64,000 nucleotides of DNA from Bartonella sp. HY328. Its GTDB lineage: Bacteria > Pseudomonadota > Alphaproteobacteria > Rhizobiales > Rhizobiaceae. The position numbers were made by a program, and so were the translations under genes. The notes below the pieces were generated by a model. That model worked only from the letters and a program-made list of their open reading frames with translations, did not search any database and was not told where the DNA came from. The stretch spans positions 1,852,501 through 1,916,500 of the forward strand of contig NZ_CP104883.1 of assembly GCF_025449335.1 (NCBI RefSeq), in the 5' to 3' direction. Shown here piece by piece: positions 46,271 to 55,920 of this stretch (positions are counted from its first letter, which is position 1; every line of letters begins with the position of its first letter).

Positions 46271-46301
46271 ATAATTGGTTGCCAAAAGAATGAAATTCAA
46301 G
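46271..46301 (-). promoter_or_regulatory. Candidate RpoH (heat-shock) promoter of lon
   Basis: On the minus strand CTTGAA (46296-46301) is followed 17 bases later by CCAATTAT (46271-46278). This resembles the alphaproteobacterial heat-shock pattern CTTG-N17/18-CYTATNT, though the -10 is imperfect. It would give a leader of about 80 bases before ATG 46186. lon is a known heat-shock gene. Confidence 0.4.
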
Positions 46302-46537
46302 CCCTTGGCAAAGTTTAATTATTAGATCACATATTTTATGTAAATATTTTTTTCTAATTAATCATGCTATAAGCGTTTCTCCTCAATATCGCTTTAGCCT
46401 TCCAATTATCAGCAGCCAAATTAAAAAAACCATACTAGTAGATATGATTCAATAAGCAATGATAAAAAGGTCTAAATGGGCTATTTTAGGGAATTTTCCA
46501 AGCCAAATAATAATTATTGTGACGAAATAAGCATCCC

Positions 46538-47254
46538 CTACTCAATACTGTCGGGGTTAAAACCTTCAAAAACCATTTGGTCGGCTAACTTATTAACCGC
46601 TAACCACTGCTCTTTATTTTTAATGACACCAGCCAAAATAGGTACTCGCAAGCGTTGGCGCGTAAATCGCACAAAGGCATTGGGTAACTCATCCTTATTA
46701 TATAAAATGAACTGAATATCATGGGCTAACATGGAAAAATTTGTTTCAATGGCGGCACGCTGAATGCCACTTGCACGCATACCATGAGTGACACCTTCAG
46801 CCGACACTGGAAAGCGCCTTAATAAATGAACCTCCCCAGCCAACATTGCAGCATTATTCCCATAATGACGCAACATATCACTTGTGGACGTTGCTAAACC
46901 TGTATCAAAATGGGGTGGATTACCATGCAGATTGACTAATACTGGAGTTCGTCCCTGAAGCTTTTCGAGGACGTATTCCAAACTTTGAATTACATCATTA
47001 CTATCGGTAATCTTTTGACCAACAACATCTTTGGCTAGGCTGTCGATAACTTTTGGATTTGATGATGAAACCGACAAGTGATCATGATAAACAATAACAA
47101 CACCGTCTTTAGTTAAGCAAGCATCCAGCATGATTGGAAAATTATGATCAACCGCTGCGTAAAAAGCTGTTAAACTATTTTCTGCAATATTTTTTTTAAC
47201 ATCATGTAATCCTCGATGGGCAATTGGCCTTTGCGTTAACCAGTCAAATGTCAT
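46538..47254 (-). CDS. Glycerophosphodiester phosphodiesterase-fold protein with degraded active site
   Basis: 238 residues of the GDPD TIM-barrel family. Catalytic His in IAHRG and the ENSLTAF and VIVYHD blocks are present. The metal-binding E-x-D motif reads MLDACLTKDG, so the first Glu is Met, and the downstream ExK motif reads LVNLHGN, lacking its Glu and Lys. In characterised GDPDs these Glu residues and the Asp hold the metal, so activity on glycerophosphodiesters is doubtful. GGGGAGC precedes the ATG and the frame is intact, arguing for retention. It lies 351 bases downstream of the lon start, transcribed in the same direction. Confidence 0.8.
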   Translation of the reverse strand: MTFDWLTQRPIAHRGLHDVKKNIAENSLTAFYAAVDHNFPIMLDACLTKDGVVIVYHDHLSVSSSNPKVIDSLAKDVVGQKITDSNDVIQSLEYVLEKLQGRTPVLVNLHGNPPHFDTGLATSTSDMLRHYGNNAAMLAGEVHLLRRFPVSAEGVTHGMRASGIQRAAIETNFSMLAHDIQFILYNKDELPNAFVRFTRQRLRVPILAGVIKNKEQWLAVNKLADQMVFEGFNPDSIE

Positions 47255-48381
47255 TTTGCTCCCCTATGTTTTAGGAAAGGGGATATATATGCAAGTTATG
47301 AAAAAGGTCAACAAAATAGCTTCTTGCACAAAATTACAATAAACTATTAAAACGACTAATCCATCAACCCTATCATGTAGCAATAGCAAGCTAAAAGGCA
47401 AATTTTGCCAATTGGTCCGCTATGTTATAATATTCGTCGTAGCTCAGACTTTAATGTGATTTGCTGTTATTTGGCCATAGTCACGGTAAAATTTAGGCTT
47501 TGGCTTGAAAAGTGTATGGCTTTTCTAACCGATAGCTATGTTACCTCTGCAAGCATTGAGCTCATCCTCATCGCGTAAAACCAGTAACAGCCGAATACCC
47601 CCTTCTCATTACACGTGCTCTCTTCTAATAATAAAAGCATATAAGCTTGCCATTTTTATCACAAGCCATTTTGATTTTTAACTACAAGCCGCATTCATTT
47701 CGCTTAATCTGGTAGTGAACCGCAATATTTTAGCTAGATCTGTGCCTGTGTGCAATCCGACTTGAGGTCATTGCAAAAAAATATTTCACTGTAAGTTGGA
47801 ATCCCGAATGAACCCACGACATCATTTTTCCAGACATAAAATCATGGCAGAGTATTTTATTTAATCGATGACTAATAGGTGCTATTTTCGATTGCAACAC
47901 ATGGTCGACATCATACATATAATGCGAAAAATGGCGTAATATCTATGACTTATACTTATCAGCAAATAAACCAAAGCCTTTATTTTACCCTTGCAATAAG
48001 CTGATGAATCACAAACCATAACACGCAACATAAAAATAGACGATCTTGCCTTGATTTCATTTCATAGCAAATGACAAATAAGATATTTTTTCCAATAATA
48101 CAATTTTTAACGCAAAATTATTCTAAATTTACGATTAAAAATATTATGCAAGGGATTCATTTTTTTAAATAGTTCTGATAAATTACTATTGAAATTTTAT
48201 AACAGGTCATAAAGTAAATCTACTCTATCTTGATGTCAGGGGTTTAGTTCTTTCGTTGAGTGAGTGCTTTAACAAATACCGTTAATATAGCGCCGGAAGA
48301 CGGATCAGTTTTAAAACGTGCAAAAAAAGAAAAGTGAAAACAATCAGTTTTAACTGTTTTCTATAATAAAACGAGGAACAA
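47255..48381. other. Long gap; possible decayed sequence, no gene accepted
   Basis: About 1.1 kb. The left part (47400-47950) is less A+T-rich and contains short frames on both strands without start signals, including one of 62 codons on the minus strand (47730-47918). I suspect remnant genes but cannot name them. The right end carries the promoter of the Lrp-type gene. Confidence 0.4.
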
Positions 48382-48876
48382 ATGGATAGGTTAGATCGTA
48401 AAATACTAAGACTTCTTCAAGCAAATGCAACCCTTGCTGTTGCGGATGTGGCCAAAAAAGTCGGACTTTCTACCACGCCGTGCTGGCGCAGAATACAGAA
48501 ACTTGAGGAAGATGGTGTTATCCAGCGCCGCGTTGCTATACTTGATCCAGAACAAGTTAACACAAAGGTTACTGTGTTTGTATCCATTCGCACTGGCTCT
48601 CACTCTCACGAATGGTTGAAGCGGTTTTCAGAGGTTGTTCGCGAATTTCCAGAAGTTGTAGAGTTTTACCGAATGAGTGGCGATATTGATTATCTCCTAC
48701 GAGTGGTTGTACCAGATATTAGCGCCTACGATAATTTTTATAAAAAACTAATTAGCAAAATTGAAATCCGTGATGTCTCATCCTCTTTTGCAATGGAACA
48801 AATCAAATATACAACCGAATTGCCACTTGATTATATGCTTATAGAAAAAGATACCGGCAAAAAAGATTTTGAATAA
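48382..48876 (+). CDS. Lrp/AsnC-family transcriptional regulator
   Basis: 164 residues. The N-terminal helix-turn-helix has LDRKILRLLQANATLAVADVAKKVGLSTTPCWRRIQKLEEDGVI, and the C-terminal RAM/AsnC ligand domain has YRMSGDIDYLLRVVVPDISAYDNF. GAGGAA precedes the ATG. These regulators respond to amino acids and form octamers on DNA. No adjacent target gene is visible: downstream lies transposase debris and upstream a 1.1 kb gap. It is closest in appearance to the leucine-responsive subgroup with GDIDYLLRV. The call is firm, the regulon unknown. Confidence 0.94.
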   Translation: MDRLDRKILRLLQANATLAVADVAKKVGLSTTPCWRRIQKLEEDGVIQRRVAILDPEQVNTKVTVFVSIRTGSHSHEWLKRFSEVVREFPEVVEFYRMSGDIDYLLRVVVPDISAYDNFYKKLISKIEIRDVSSSFAMEQIKYTTELPLDYMLIEKDTGKKDFE

Positions 48877-49047
48877 GTTTAATTTTCTAGTCGTTTTGAT
48901 TAGAGCTTAAATTTGTTAATCCGAGTAAAAAGGCAGCTTAAACGTTAAGAACATACAAAAGAAGCGGATAGCAGTAGATTTACGTCTCAATTTTTTTAAA
49001 CGCTGTAAATTAAAATTGATTTTATGTGAAAATTAAATAGCAAGGGA

Positions 49048-49463
49048 ATGGATGGTTGTAAAAAGCTGTTTATATCAGATGGAGAAGTGCCGGCGCAAAA
49101 GTATTTTTCAAAAGTAAAACAGGTAAAGCTCATCAAGTCTTTAGTCGCAGACTCAAACGCACGTTCCTTTGCCGTCTTACTAGGAGTAAATAGGAACACT
49201 ACGATAATTTATTTCCATAAGCTACGAGAGAAAACAGTTTCACGTCTTGAACAAAAAACACACCAACTTATGTGTGGTGAAATTGAACTTGATACGAGTT
49301 ATTTGGGGGAGTACATAAAAGAGAAAGAGGGCGTGAAGCTGGTAGGAAAACACCCGTTTCGGATTATTAAAAAAAGCACTTCCACCTTTAATTAAAGGAG
49401 TGTGAGTGGCGTTTTAATTATCATTCAACACAGAACTTGATTAAAATATTGTCAAGTGGATGA
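49048..49463 (+). pseudogene. IS1595-family transposase remnant with internal deletion
   Basis: The first 105 codons resemble the N-terminal half of IS1595/ISXO2 transposases: FAVLLGVNRNTTIIYFHKLRE and GEIELDTSYLGEYIKEKEG with the first catalytic Asp. After GKHPFRIIKK the frame ends. About 80 codons, including the later catalytic residues, are missing. A shifted frame then reads FHL-stop-LKECEWRFNYHSTQ, matching the usual C-terminal LKECEWRFN block, and ends at 49463. The element is therefore dead. No terminal inverted repeats could be located with confidence. Confidence 0.8.
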
Positions 49464-50414
49464 AATGATTATACTTCAGATCATTTATGCCAGCCTCCGT
49501 AAATAATGTGAAAACTTTACTGAGAAATCCTTTAAATAATTTTTTCGTCGGCGTTCCGCAATCCCAAAGTTTTTTGACGTTTTTTCTCATCCCATTTTAT
49601 TAAAAAATCAGTCTCAACCCTAAATATTTTTCTAAAACGATATTTCCTGCTGTTTTAACTAACTTGATAATGAGGGTGCAATACCTGCATGACTCAAATC
49701 AATATTAAATAAAGTCATTATAAAACATCTAGCCTTTCACCGGTTTTGGCCGGTCTAAACATTAAATGACGTCCGTCCCATCTTCGGCGACAAACTCCAC
49801 CTTGGTACACTTGCCCCCCCTTGCAACAATGTAGAATATTTGCACAATTGCGAGCCTACCATATACTGGATAAACATTATTAATGATCTATATTTTGGAT
49901 CAGTTAATCAGTGATTTGTTTTTTAGTAAATATCTGCGTGTAGGCTTAACGCTTCATTTTGCCTTATCTCGCGATATTGCAAGCATTGATCACCGGCGGA
50001 TTATGAATGCTATTATCCGTATCTTTAATTATGAACTGCAGTAAAAAGATACCCGAAAGGATTTATGCCAACATAAAATATGATGCGGCCACTTTATACG
50101 CTCGAAACACTTGGTTTTATAGCCCTTTCTCTAGAGCAACTTGCTAAACAATAAATTAAACCTTAGCACATCATTATTGATGCACCAGATTTCAAAATAG
50201 ACACCAAACCAGCCTTATGCTTGAAAAAAGATATACCTGTTTAACATCAACGGAAATATCACTAAGTTGTAGATGAGAATTAACTATTTGAGTTGAACCT
50301 AAATCTAGGACATTTTGGGGAAACCAAACCAAGTTTGCAAGTGTTTATCAAATAGGGTTGCAATCTGTCTGAATTGCTTAAGCTTTGAAAAAATTCAAAA
50401 ATATGACGTGCTTT
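49464..50414. other. Decayed accessory stretch between two transposase remnants
   Basis: About 950 bases with mixed base composition. It includes a short open frame at 49883-50044 and, on the minus strand ending at 49762, a short frame with GGKCTKVEFVAEDGTDVI that looks like the end of a lost protein. A hairpin ACCGG / CCGGT lies near 49739-49755. I could not name any gene. Confidence 0.45.
49883..50044 (+). CDS. Short open frame, probable gene fragment
   Basis: 53 codons starting MIYILDQLISDLF and ending SIDHRRIMNAIIRIFNYELQ. The composition looks protein-like, but there is no ribosome site and an in-frame stop lies just upstream. It sits in transposase debris, so a fragment of a larger lost gene is more likely than a functional peptide. 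No family was recognised. Confidence 0.25.
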   Translation: MIYILDQLISDLFFSKYLRVGLTLHFALSRDIASIDHRRIMNAIIRIFNYELQ

Positions 50415-50860
50415 TCAGATGTGCCTATCCAAATAGCGACACCAATTAGCGCTCAAGCGCTGTGCAACAACCGGTATTGCCTGTGCTGCACTGGCCATGT
50501 CAAGATGATGCTGACCATCATTTCCCTTATCCGCAAGCAAAAAGTTTGCTTTAAAACCTCTAAAAAACTCCTTAACTTGCGTGATAGCATTACGATTTCC
50601 CGGTGTTACAATTATACGTAATGGTGTCCCCAAAACATTACCAACAAGTTGTATTTTACTGGTCAAACCGCCCTTGGAACAACCAAGCCGATGGGCATCA
50701 AGCCTCTCCTTTTTTGCTGCGCTCCGCAGCCGGTGCATGAGCACGATTAATCGTTGCATCAAGCATAAGCTATTCCATATCCAGCTCTTATGCATTTTTC
50801 TTCGCAGTAGGACACCTAAACACCTAATTAAAAGCAAGAAATATTTGTTTTGGCTTTAAA
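50415..50860 (-). pseudogene. IS5-type (IS4/IS5 DDE) transposase remnant, frameshifted
   Basis: On the minus strand one frame reads LMLDATINRAHAPAAERSKKG, the first catalytic Asp region of IS5-family transposases. A second frame continues with AHRLGCSKGGLTSKIQL, LGTPLRIIVTPGNRNAITQ and LLADKGNDG, the second Asp block. A frameshift of one base in the AAAAAA tract near 50709-50714 separates them. The N-terminal and C-terminal thirds are absent, as are clear terminal repeats. The element lies immediately beside the pilus operon. Confidence 0.82.
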
Positions 50861-50992
50861 AATCATTAAATTCAAAGTGTAGATCCAACAGATGAGATTA
50901 AAAAGACATAGCGGGACAAAACCCTTGCGAAGTCTTTAGACCGCAAAATAAAAATGAAAACACATGATCAACTTAAACGGCAAAACAATCGA

Positions 50993-51012
50993 ATGATAAT
51001 CTAGCTTATCAT
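50993..51012 (-). terminator. Possible weak terminator after the pilus operon
   Basis: ATGATAA / TTATCAT, a perfect 7-bp stem with a 6-base loop, lies 9 bases after the tip-protein stop. Only a scattered T-rich stretch (TCGATTGTTTTG) follows on the minus strand. Confidence 0.35.
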
Positions 51013-51020
51013 GTAGCTGG

Positions 51021-52130
51021 TTAGAAATATACTGAAACAACCAAAACATCGCTATAAGTGCCAACTTCCGGCTGTTGATTACCTTGTGGATTTATTTGAG
51101 CATCAACCCGAATAGTTTGCTCAGAATTATTGCCAACACCCTTATAAGTATCTACGCCCCTTTCATTTCCCCAATTACTGCGAGTATTAGGCAAATAGAC
51201 ATCATATGCAATTGTTTTAGAACTATCATACATTCCATTAGGTAATTGTAAAGACATTCTACGATCTGTTGTATTCTTATTACGCCCACCATCTAACCCT
51301 ATTTGATAATTTGCGTCAGAATTACACCGCACACTCAACTCTCCATAAGCAGTCATATTGGGAGTTAAGCGCGTATGTAAACCAAAATTAATGTTGCGCT
51401 TCGTAGTGACCATACATGAAGACTCAATTTTAGCCATTACTCTTACTGTAATTGGGTTAACGACATTGGGAAAACCACCACATAAAGTCATTGACGAAGG
51501 ACTAGACCCACCAGCTCCAGTTCGCATATTTATAGTATACTCATTCCAATATTCGCCTATAGGAAGATTGGTATAATGAAAATTATATCGGGCAATCAAA
51601 CTGAATCGCAGATCAACATCAACAGGTGCGGTTGGCATTGAAGTAGCCGAACGTATTGCACCAGCGTAGGACAGAGAAGCACCTGGTGTGGTATCGCCGT
51701 CGCCTACCTCTAAGCCATTGTTAGCGAAATTGATATAGTAATTATACGGCAGCTTATATGGAGAGGTGCGATCACCCTTAAGGTAAAGATACCTTGGTTC
51801 TATATCTTTAGGTGATTCGAGAGCGGTCACGCCAACACAGGCAGAGCCACTTACAATCCAATTATTATTACTATCTTGAGTAAAATAATCACTTTTGCAT
51901 TGTGGCTGTATGTCGCTAGACGCTGTCAACACCCTATCTTCAAAGCCACTAATAATGCCAAAATTAATTAGGTTTGTACCAGTTAACGTACATATCATGC
52001 GATCCGGCAACCAGGCACTTTGAGCGGAAACATTATTAGCAAAAGAAAAAACAAAAACGGAAGCCAACAAAGTGTTTTTCAATACACACCATGAAGCAGT
52101 TTTTGTGCTTTTATTCTTGTCTGAATACAT
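51021..52130 (-). CDS. Archaic chaperone-usher pilus tip protein, two SCPU domains (CsuE-like)
   Basis: 369 residues from ATG 52130 with GAGGA about 9 bases upstream. A signal peptide ends near NVSAQS. Two spore-coat-protein-U-type domains follow. The first (about 40-225) starts CTLTGTNLINFG; the second (about 235-369) has SCMVTTKRNINFG and ends GTYSDVLVVSVYF, the typical C-terminal strand. Two-domain proteins at the end of Csu operons cap the pilus and bind surfaces. It is the last gene of the operon pilin, chaperone, usher, tip. The binding target is unknown. Confidence 0.88.
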   Translation of the reverse strand: MYSDKNKSTKTASWCVLKNTLLASVFVFSFANNVSAQSAWLPDRMICTLTGTNLINFGIISGFEDRVLTASSDIQPQCKSDYFTQDSNNNWIVSGSACVGVTALESPKDIEPRYLYLKGDRTSPYKLPYNYYINFANNGLEVGDGDTTPGASLSYAGAIRSATSMPTAPVDVDLRFSLIARYNFHYTNLPIGEYWNEYTINMRTGAGGSSPSSMTLCGGFPNVVNPITVRVMAKIESSCMVTTKRNINFGLHTRLTPNMTAYGELSVRCNSDANYQIGLDGGRNKNTTDRRMSLQLPNGMYDSSKTIAYDVYLPNTRSNWGNERGVDTYKGVGNNSEQTIRVDAQINPQGNQQPEVGTYSDVLVVSVYF

Positions 52131-52301
52131 ATTTTCAAAATCCTCTAATATTAATCTACAATATAAACGAACATGGAAAATCATATAAAAAGTAGAATAT
52201 AAATAATTTAACTTATCAATAAAATACTTCCACCACGTTTAAAACAAACAAAGATTAGTATTTAGAACAGTATACAACTAATAATAATTTACATAAAATT
52301 A

Positions 52302-54980
52302 CTATCTTCGAATTACACTTCCCATCGGTTTACATGTTATAGTTTGGCTACCCGACTGCAAACCAGAACTAACTGAGGCTTCAATAATAGCTTCACATGT
52401 ATTTCCATTTTTTTCTAAAACATGCAGTGTTGCCGGCAAGCTAAGCTGACTAAGTTGAATAACAGCAAGTCCATCATAACCAATATCAAACCCAACATCA
52501 GACCCTGCAACCTGTGCATAAGATCCAACTTCAACTGCATTCCCATTCGGATTTTTTAATGAGACATATAAATATTGATCGCCTGTGGTTCCGCCAAAAT
52601 GCACGACAACGCCACTTTGCGCGGCAGGGCGAACATCCTCATCTGTTTTTTCAACAATAGCATCAGCAGGCAAACTATCCATATCTAACGAAATATTTGA
52701 AGTTGTATAGGATAATAGATCTGGCACAACTAATCGGCCATTCCGCCAAGTATTACCATATTTCTGATTATTAACTTTAACGCCGACATCGGCTATACCA
52801 GTATTTACAACAGCAAATGAATCATTGATACGTGTTGTTGGCATCAAAGCGCCATCAGCATATACTAAACCACCCGAAGCGCTTGCGGTAGCGCGCCAAG
52901 TATCCTCGTACTGATCAATAGAAGCCCCAAGTAAAGCAACAGAAGTACGATATTGACCGTCTGCACCACGTTGCGTACGCTTGCCTTCAGTATCACGAAT
53001 TGCCCACCCGTAATCGCCAACATTGCCACCCAAACTTTTACCAACTTGCGACGTGAAGCGAGAGCCTTCATGATCAGTAGTAACATTGGCTGATGCGCTG
53101 TATCCTTTATCAAAAGTGAAGGATAAGCCTGCAAAAACACTATAGGCGTTTGAATCTTTTAAATTCACAAAGCCAGTCGCATAACCATTTATACCCTTCC
53201 CGAAACTACGACTACTAGATATACTTAAATATTTGGAATCTTTTTGATCCCAATAATCAACTTCGGTATAACTCAAGGTAATTGTAGCAGGATCAAACCG
53301 CAAATTTGTACTTAAAGACAATTGGTTAATCGCTTTCGCAGGCCTGCTAGAGGCACGAGTATAGCCACGAAAACGGTCATTAGAAAAATCAATATTTTCC
53401 CAATCTATATCTTCAGTAATATTGCGATTTTTGCGGTCAACAATTGATGCCATATCATTATAATTGCTATAAGTCCGTTGCGTCATAGCATTAAAATAAA
53501 AGCCCCAGCGCTGTAACTGTAAATTTGCATAAAGCTGTTGCCCAGTTTCACTTCTATAGCTACTAGCACTACCGGCGACAGAAAGACGACCAAAATCAGC
53601 TAACGTAAATACAGCGCCTAAACCACCATTAAAAAAATGGCTTCCAGCTTCTGCATGGGCTTCGCCGGTCAAGCTATTCGTAAAGCCATAGCGTGTCGTA
53701 CCAGATACGAAGAAATCACTCGAATAGCTACCAGATTTACTACCATAATTGGTACGTGGGACACCAGCTTCTACTGCGAAATCCCAAAGCCCTTGAGCCA
53801 ATAGATCGCTAGAAGCGTAAAATGATATTTCCTTTACAGTTTCTTGTCCCATCGCATCACGTACAACAAGACGAGCCGAATTGGCGCCAGTCACTACAGG
53901 AATATCGGTTAGAGAAAAAGGACCGGTTGGCACATTTTCAACAGCTCGTTGCGCGTTATTAATATAAAGATCTACTGCTGATGGAACCGCAGCTGAACCT
54001 GAAACTTCAGGCAAAGCCATAGTTACAAGATTATCCCGTAAATCAAAATTTCTGCGAAGTTGAACGCCGCCTAAACGGGTCGAGCGTGACCAAGCAACAC
54101 TTCGAGTAATCAAATCACCCACTTGGTAAGTCATCAGACGCTTTTCATCTGAATAGGTCCAGTAGCTATCTAAGCGAATAGCATCGCTTCGATTCCGTCC
54201 AAACCCTTGCGAGGAATAACGCAAAAGTTCAGATGTGTAAAACGTACCAAACTTCCCTGAAATACGACCATCTATAGTGGCTGAAACACCCTGAAAATCC
54301 CAAATATCTTTGAAGTTTTCGTGACCAGAATCAGCAAAAATATCATAATTTAAAACTGCAGCAAAATCCGATTGTGGCTTCAACTCACCCTCAGCACCAC
54401 CAGAACGCGCAGCAGCAGCTAAAGGATTAAGACTTAAAGCATAGGGAGCAAGAGCATCAGGATCCGTAGTTACAAATGCTAAAACTTCAGTACGTGGATC
54501 AAATGTAAATTGAACATTCTTAAGAGCAGATAAATTGACCCACCCATCGCGATCCGTAGCAGACCTTTGAGGAAGAATACCAATTCCCCTCAAGACATCT
54601 GCATTCATAATAAAAGAACCATCTGCCAACTGACGGATAGCAATAACATTAGGACGAGTTTCACCATTAACAGTAACATCAACGAAAGCATCAGCTTGCT
54701 GAGCTGACACAGTATCCAGTGCTGGCCCTACAGAAGCCCCCTCTTGATAACCAAGGGCAGCTAATTCATCAACAGCATCAGTGTGGTTATTCGTTGCACC
54801 TGTATAATTAGAACTAGCGACTTCATCAGATGTCATCCATTGCACATTATCGCTTATCTCCTGTGCAAAACCATCTGCAGTAAAACATCCTAAAAAAGTT
54901 CCACCAGCCAATAACAGAGCCATGCCACTTGAACTAGAAAGCAGCTTTATACCAGTTTTTCTACTGTACTTATTAATCAT
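52302..54980 (-). CDS. Outer-membrane usher protein (archaic/Csu type, CsuD-like)
   Basis: 892 residues from ATG 54980; an ATG at 54995 is in frame but lacks a ribosome site. After a signal peptide (cleavage near GFAQE) comes an N-terminal domain, with a segment NVQFTFDPRTEVLAFVTTD. A large beta-barrel region rich in alternating aromatic strands follows, with plug-region sequence RRNFDLRDNLVTMALPEVSGSAAVPSAVDLYINN. C-terminal domains contain VVVHFGGTTGDQYLYVSL. It assembles pilin subunits in the outer membrane. The chaperone gene ends 113 bases upstream. Confidence 0.93.
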   Translation of the reverse strand: MINKYSRKTGIKLLSSSSGMALLLAGGTFLGCFTADGFAQEISDNVQWMTSDEVASSNYTGATNNHTDAVDELAALGYQEGASVGPALDTVSAQQADAFVDVTVNGETRPNVIAIRQLADGSFIMNADVLRGIGILPQRSATDRDGWVNLSALKNVQFTFDPRTEVLAFVTTDPDALAPYALSLNPLAAAARSGGAEGELKPQSDFAAVLNYDIFADSGHENFKDIWDFQGVSATIDGRISGKFGTFYTSELLRYSSQGFGRNRSDAIRLDSYWTYSDEKRLMTYQVGDLITRSVAWSRSTRLGGVQLRRNFDLRDNLVTMALPEVSGSAAVPSAVDLYINNAQRAVENVPTGPFSLTDIPVVTGANSARLVVRDAMGQETVKEISFYASSDLLAQGLWDFAVEAGVPRTNYGSKSGSYSSDFFVSGTTRYGFTNSLTGEAHAEAGSHFFNGGLGAVFTLADFGRLSVAGSASSYRSETGQQLYANLQLQRWGFYFNAMTQRTYSNYNDMASIVDRKNRNITEDIDWENIDFSNDRFRGYTRASSRPAKAINQLSLSTNLRFDPATITLSYTEVDYWDQKDSKYLSISSSRSFGKGINGYATGFVNLKDSNAYSVFAGLSFTFDKGYSASANVTTDHEGSRFTSQVGKSLGGNVGDYGWAIRDTEGKRTQRGADGQYRTSVALLGASIDQYEDTWRATASASGGLVYADGALMPTTRINDSFAVVNTGIADVGVKVNNQKYGNTWRNGRLVVPDLLSYTTSNISLDMDSLPADAIVEKTDEDVRPAAQSGVVVHFGGTTGDQYLYVSLKNPNGNAVEVGSYAQVAGSDVGFDIGYDGLAVIQLSQLSLPATLHVLEKNGNTCEAIIEASVSSGLQSGSQTITCKPMGSVIRR

Positions 54981-55093
54981 CCTATATGCCCCCATAGGAA
55001 TTTAAACTCTTAGGCATAAGCAATGCCATTCGGTCTAATTTGTCCCGCACAAACCCGACCGAAAATTCAACCGACTACCCACATAAACATTGA

Positions 55094-55834
55094 CTATTGA
55101 ACTGGATACTCGACCTGCCCCGCATCAGAGGTGAATCTTATACCATCGGGCTTACCACCTCCCTTAGTTGCAACAAAAAATCGAAAGGCAGATCCGGGTA
55201 AAGCATATCCAGCAAGCTTCGACTTACTTCCAATAACCTGACCACCAGCAAGAAGGAAAACATCCGCCATACGAACACGATTACTGCCTCGATTGGTTGC
55301 AGTCACATTAAAACCACCGGCTGCAGGTTGAGCAACAAAAGACATACCAGACTGAACCGCTGTTCCTCCACCGGTACCCGGAGAGAAAAACACTGGAACA
55401 ACCTGACGTAAAACCATACTAACCCCTGCAGAAGATTCACCTGCACCATTTGTCCGCAATGCAGAAGGCGGAATTTGGTCAACGAAGACACGATAAGTCT
55501 CTTGCTTTGTTACAGCGCCCTTTGCCACCCGCGACACACGAACTGTTGCAACACCACCAGCTTTAACAGAAACAAAGGGCGGAGTAACAATTACATCATT
55601 TGTTGGGGCATAATAATCCTTGCCACCCTTTTGCTGCCAACGATAAGCGCGGACCTGCAGGCGAACTGGCATTCGACTCGTATTTCGAACCATGATATTG
55701 TCTGAAACCTTTGGCGGCTTTACATCCAAAACCAATGGCATAACAGTTAAGCTCACACCATTAGCTAATTCTTGCGATTGCACTGCCCCAGTCGCCAAAG
55801 CCAAGTAAACTAAGATAAAAGCTAAAATTCGCAT
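55094..55834 (-). CDS. Periplasmic pilus chaperone (PapD-like, CsuC-like)
   Basis: 246 residues from ATG 55834, giving a clean signal peptide (MRILAFILVYLALATGAVQSQ). Starts at 55846 and 55861 are in frame. Two immunoglobulin-like domains are visible: G-V-S-L-T-V-M-P-L-V-L-D and VRNTSRMPVRLQVRAYRW form the donor-strand region, and YRVFVDQIPP the end of domain 1. It caps fimbrial subunits before delivery to the usher. A terminator-like hairpin separates it from the pilin gene upstream, so expression should be lower than that of pilin. Confidence 0.92.
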   Translation of the reverse strand: MRILAFILVYLALATGAVQSQELANGVSLTVMPLVLDVKPPKVSDNIMVRNTSRMPVRLQVRAYRWQQKGGKDYYAPTNDVIVTPPFVSVKAGGVATVRVSRVAKGAVTKQETYRVFVDQIPPSALRTNGAGESSAGVSMVLRQVVPVFFSPGTGGGTAVQSGMSFVAQPAAGGFNVTATNRGSNRVRMADVFLLAGGQVIGSKSKLAGYALPGSAFRFFVATKGGGKPDGIRFTSDAGQVEYPVQ

Positions 55835-55860
55835 GTAACTATCCATCAAATTTAAAATCA

Positions 55861-55896
55861 AAAAAATAAAATTGGGATGGAGTTTCCCCCACCCCA
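55861..55896 (-). terminator. Intercistronic terminator/attenuator after major pilin
   Basis: On the minus strand TGGGGTGGGG pairs with CTCCATCCCA (10 bp, two G-U pairs) with a 4-base loop, then ATTTTATTTTTT. It lies 24 bases past the pilin stop and before the chaperone start. Partial readthrough would give excess pilin over chaperone, usher and tip. Confidence 0.7.
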
Positions 55897-55920
55897 GCCC
55901 CCAGAAGGGAGCATTAGCTA

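Noticed and set aside
47730..47918. Minus-strand frame of 62 codons in the gap before the Lrp-type gene
   Set aside because: No start signal and no recognisable family; kept only as possible remnant sequence in the gap entry.
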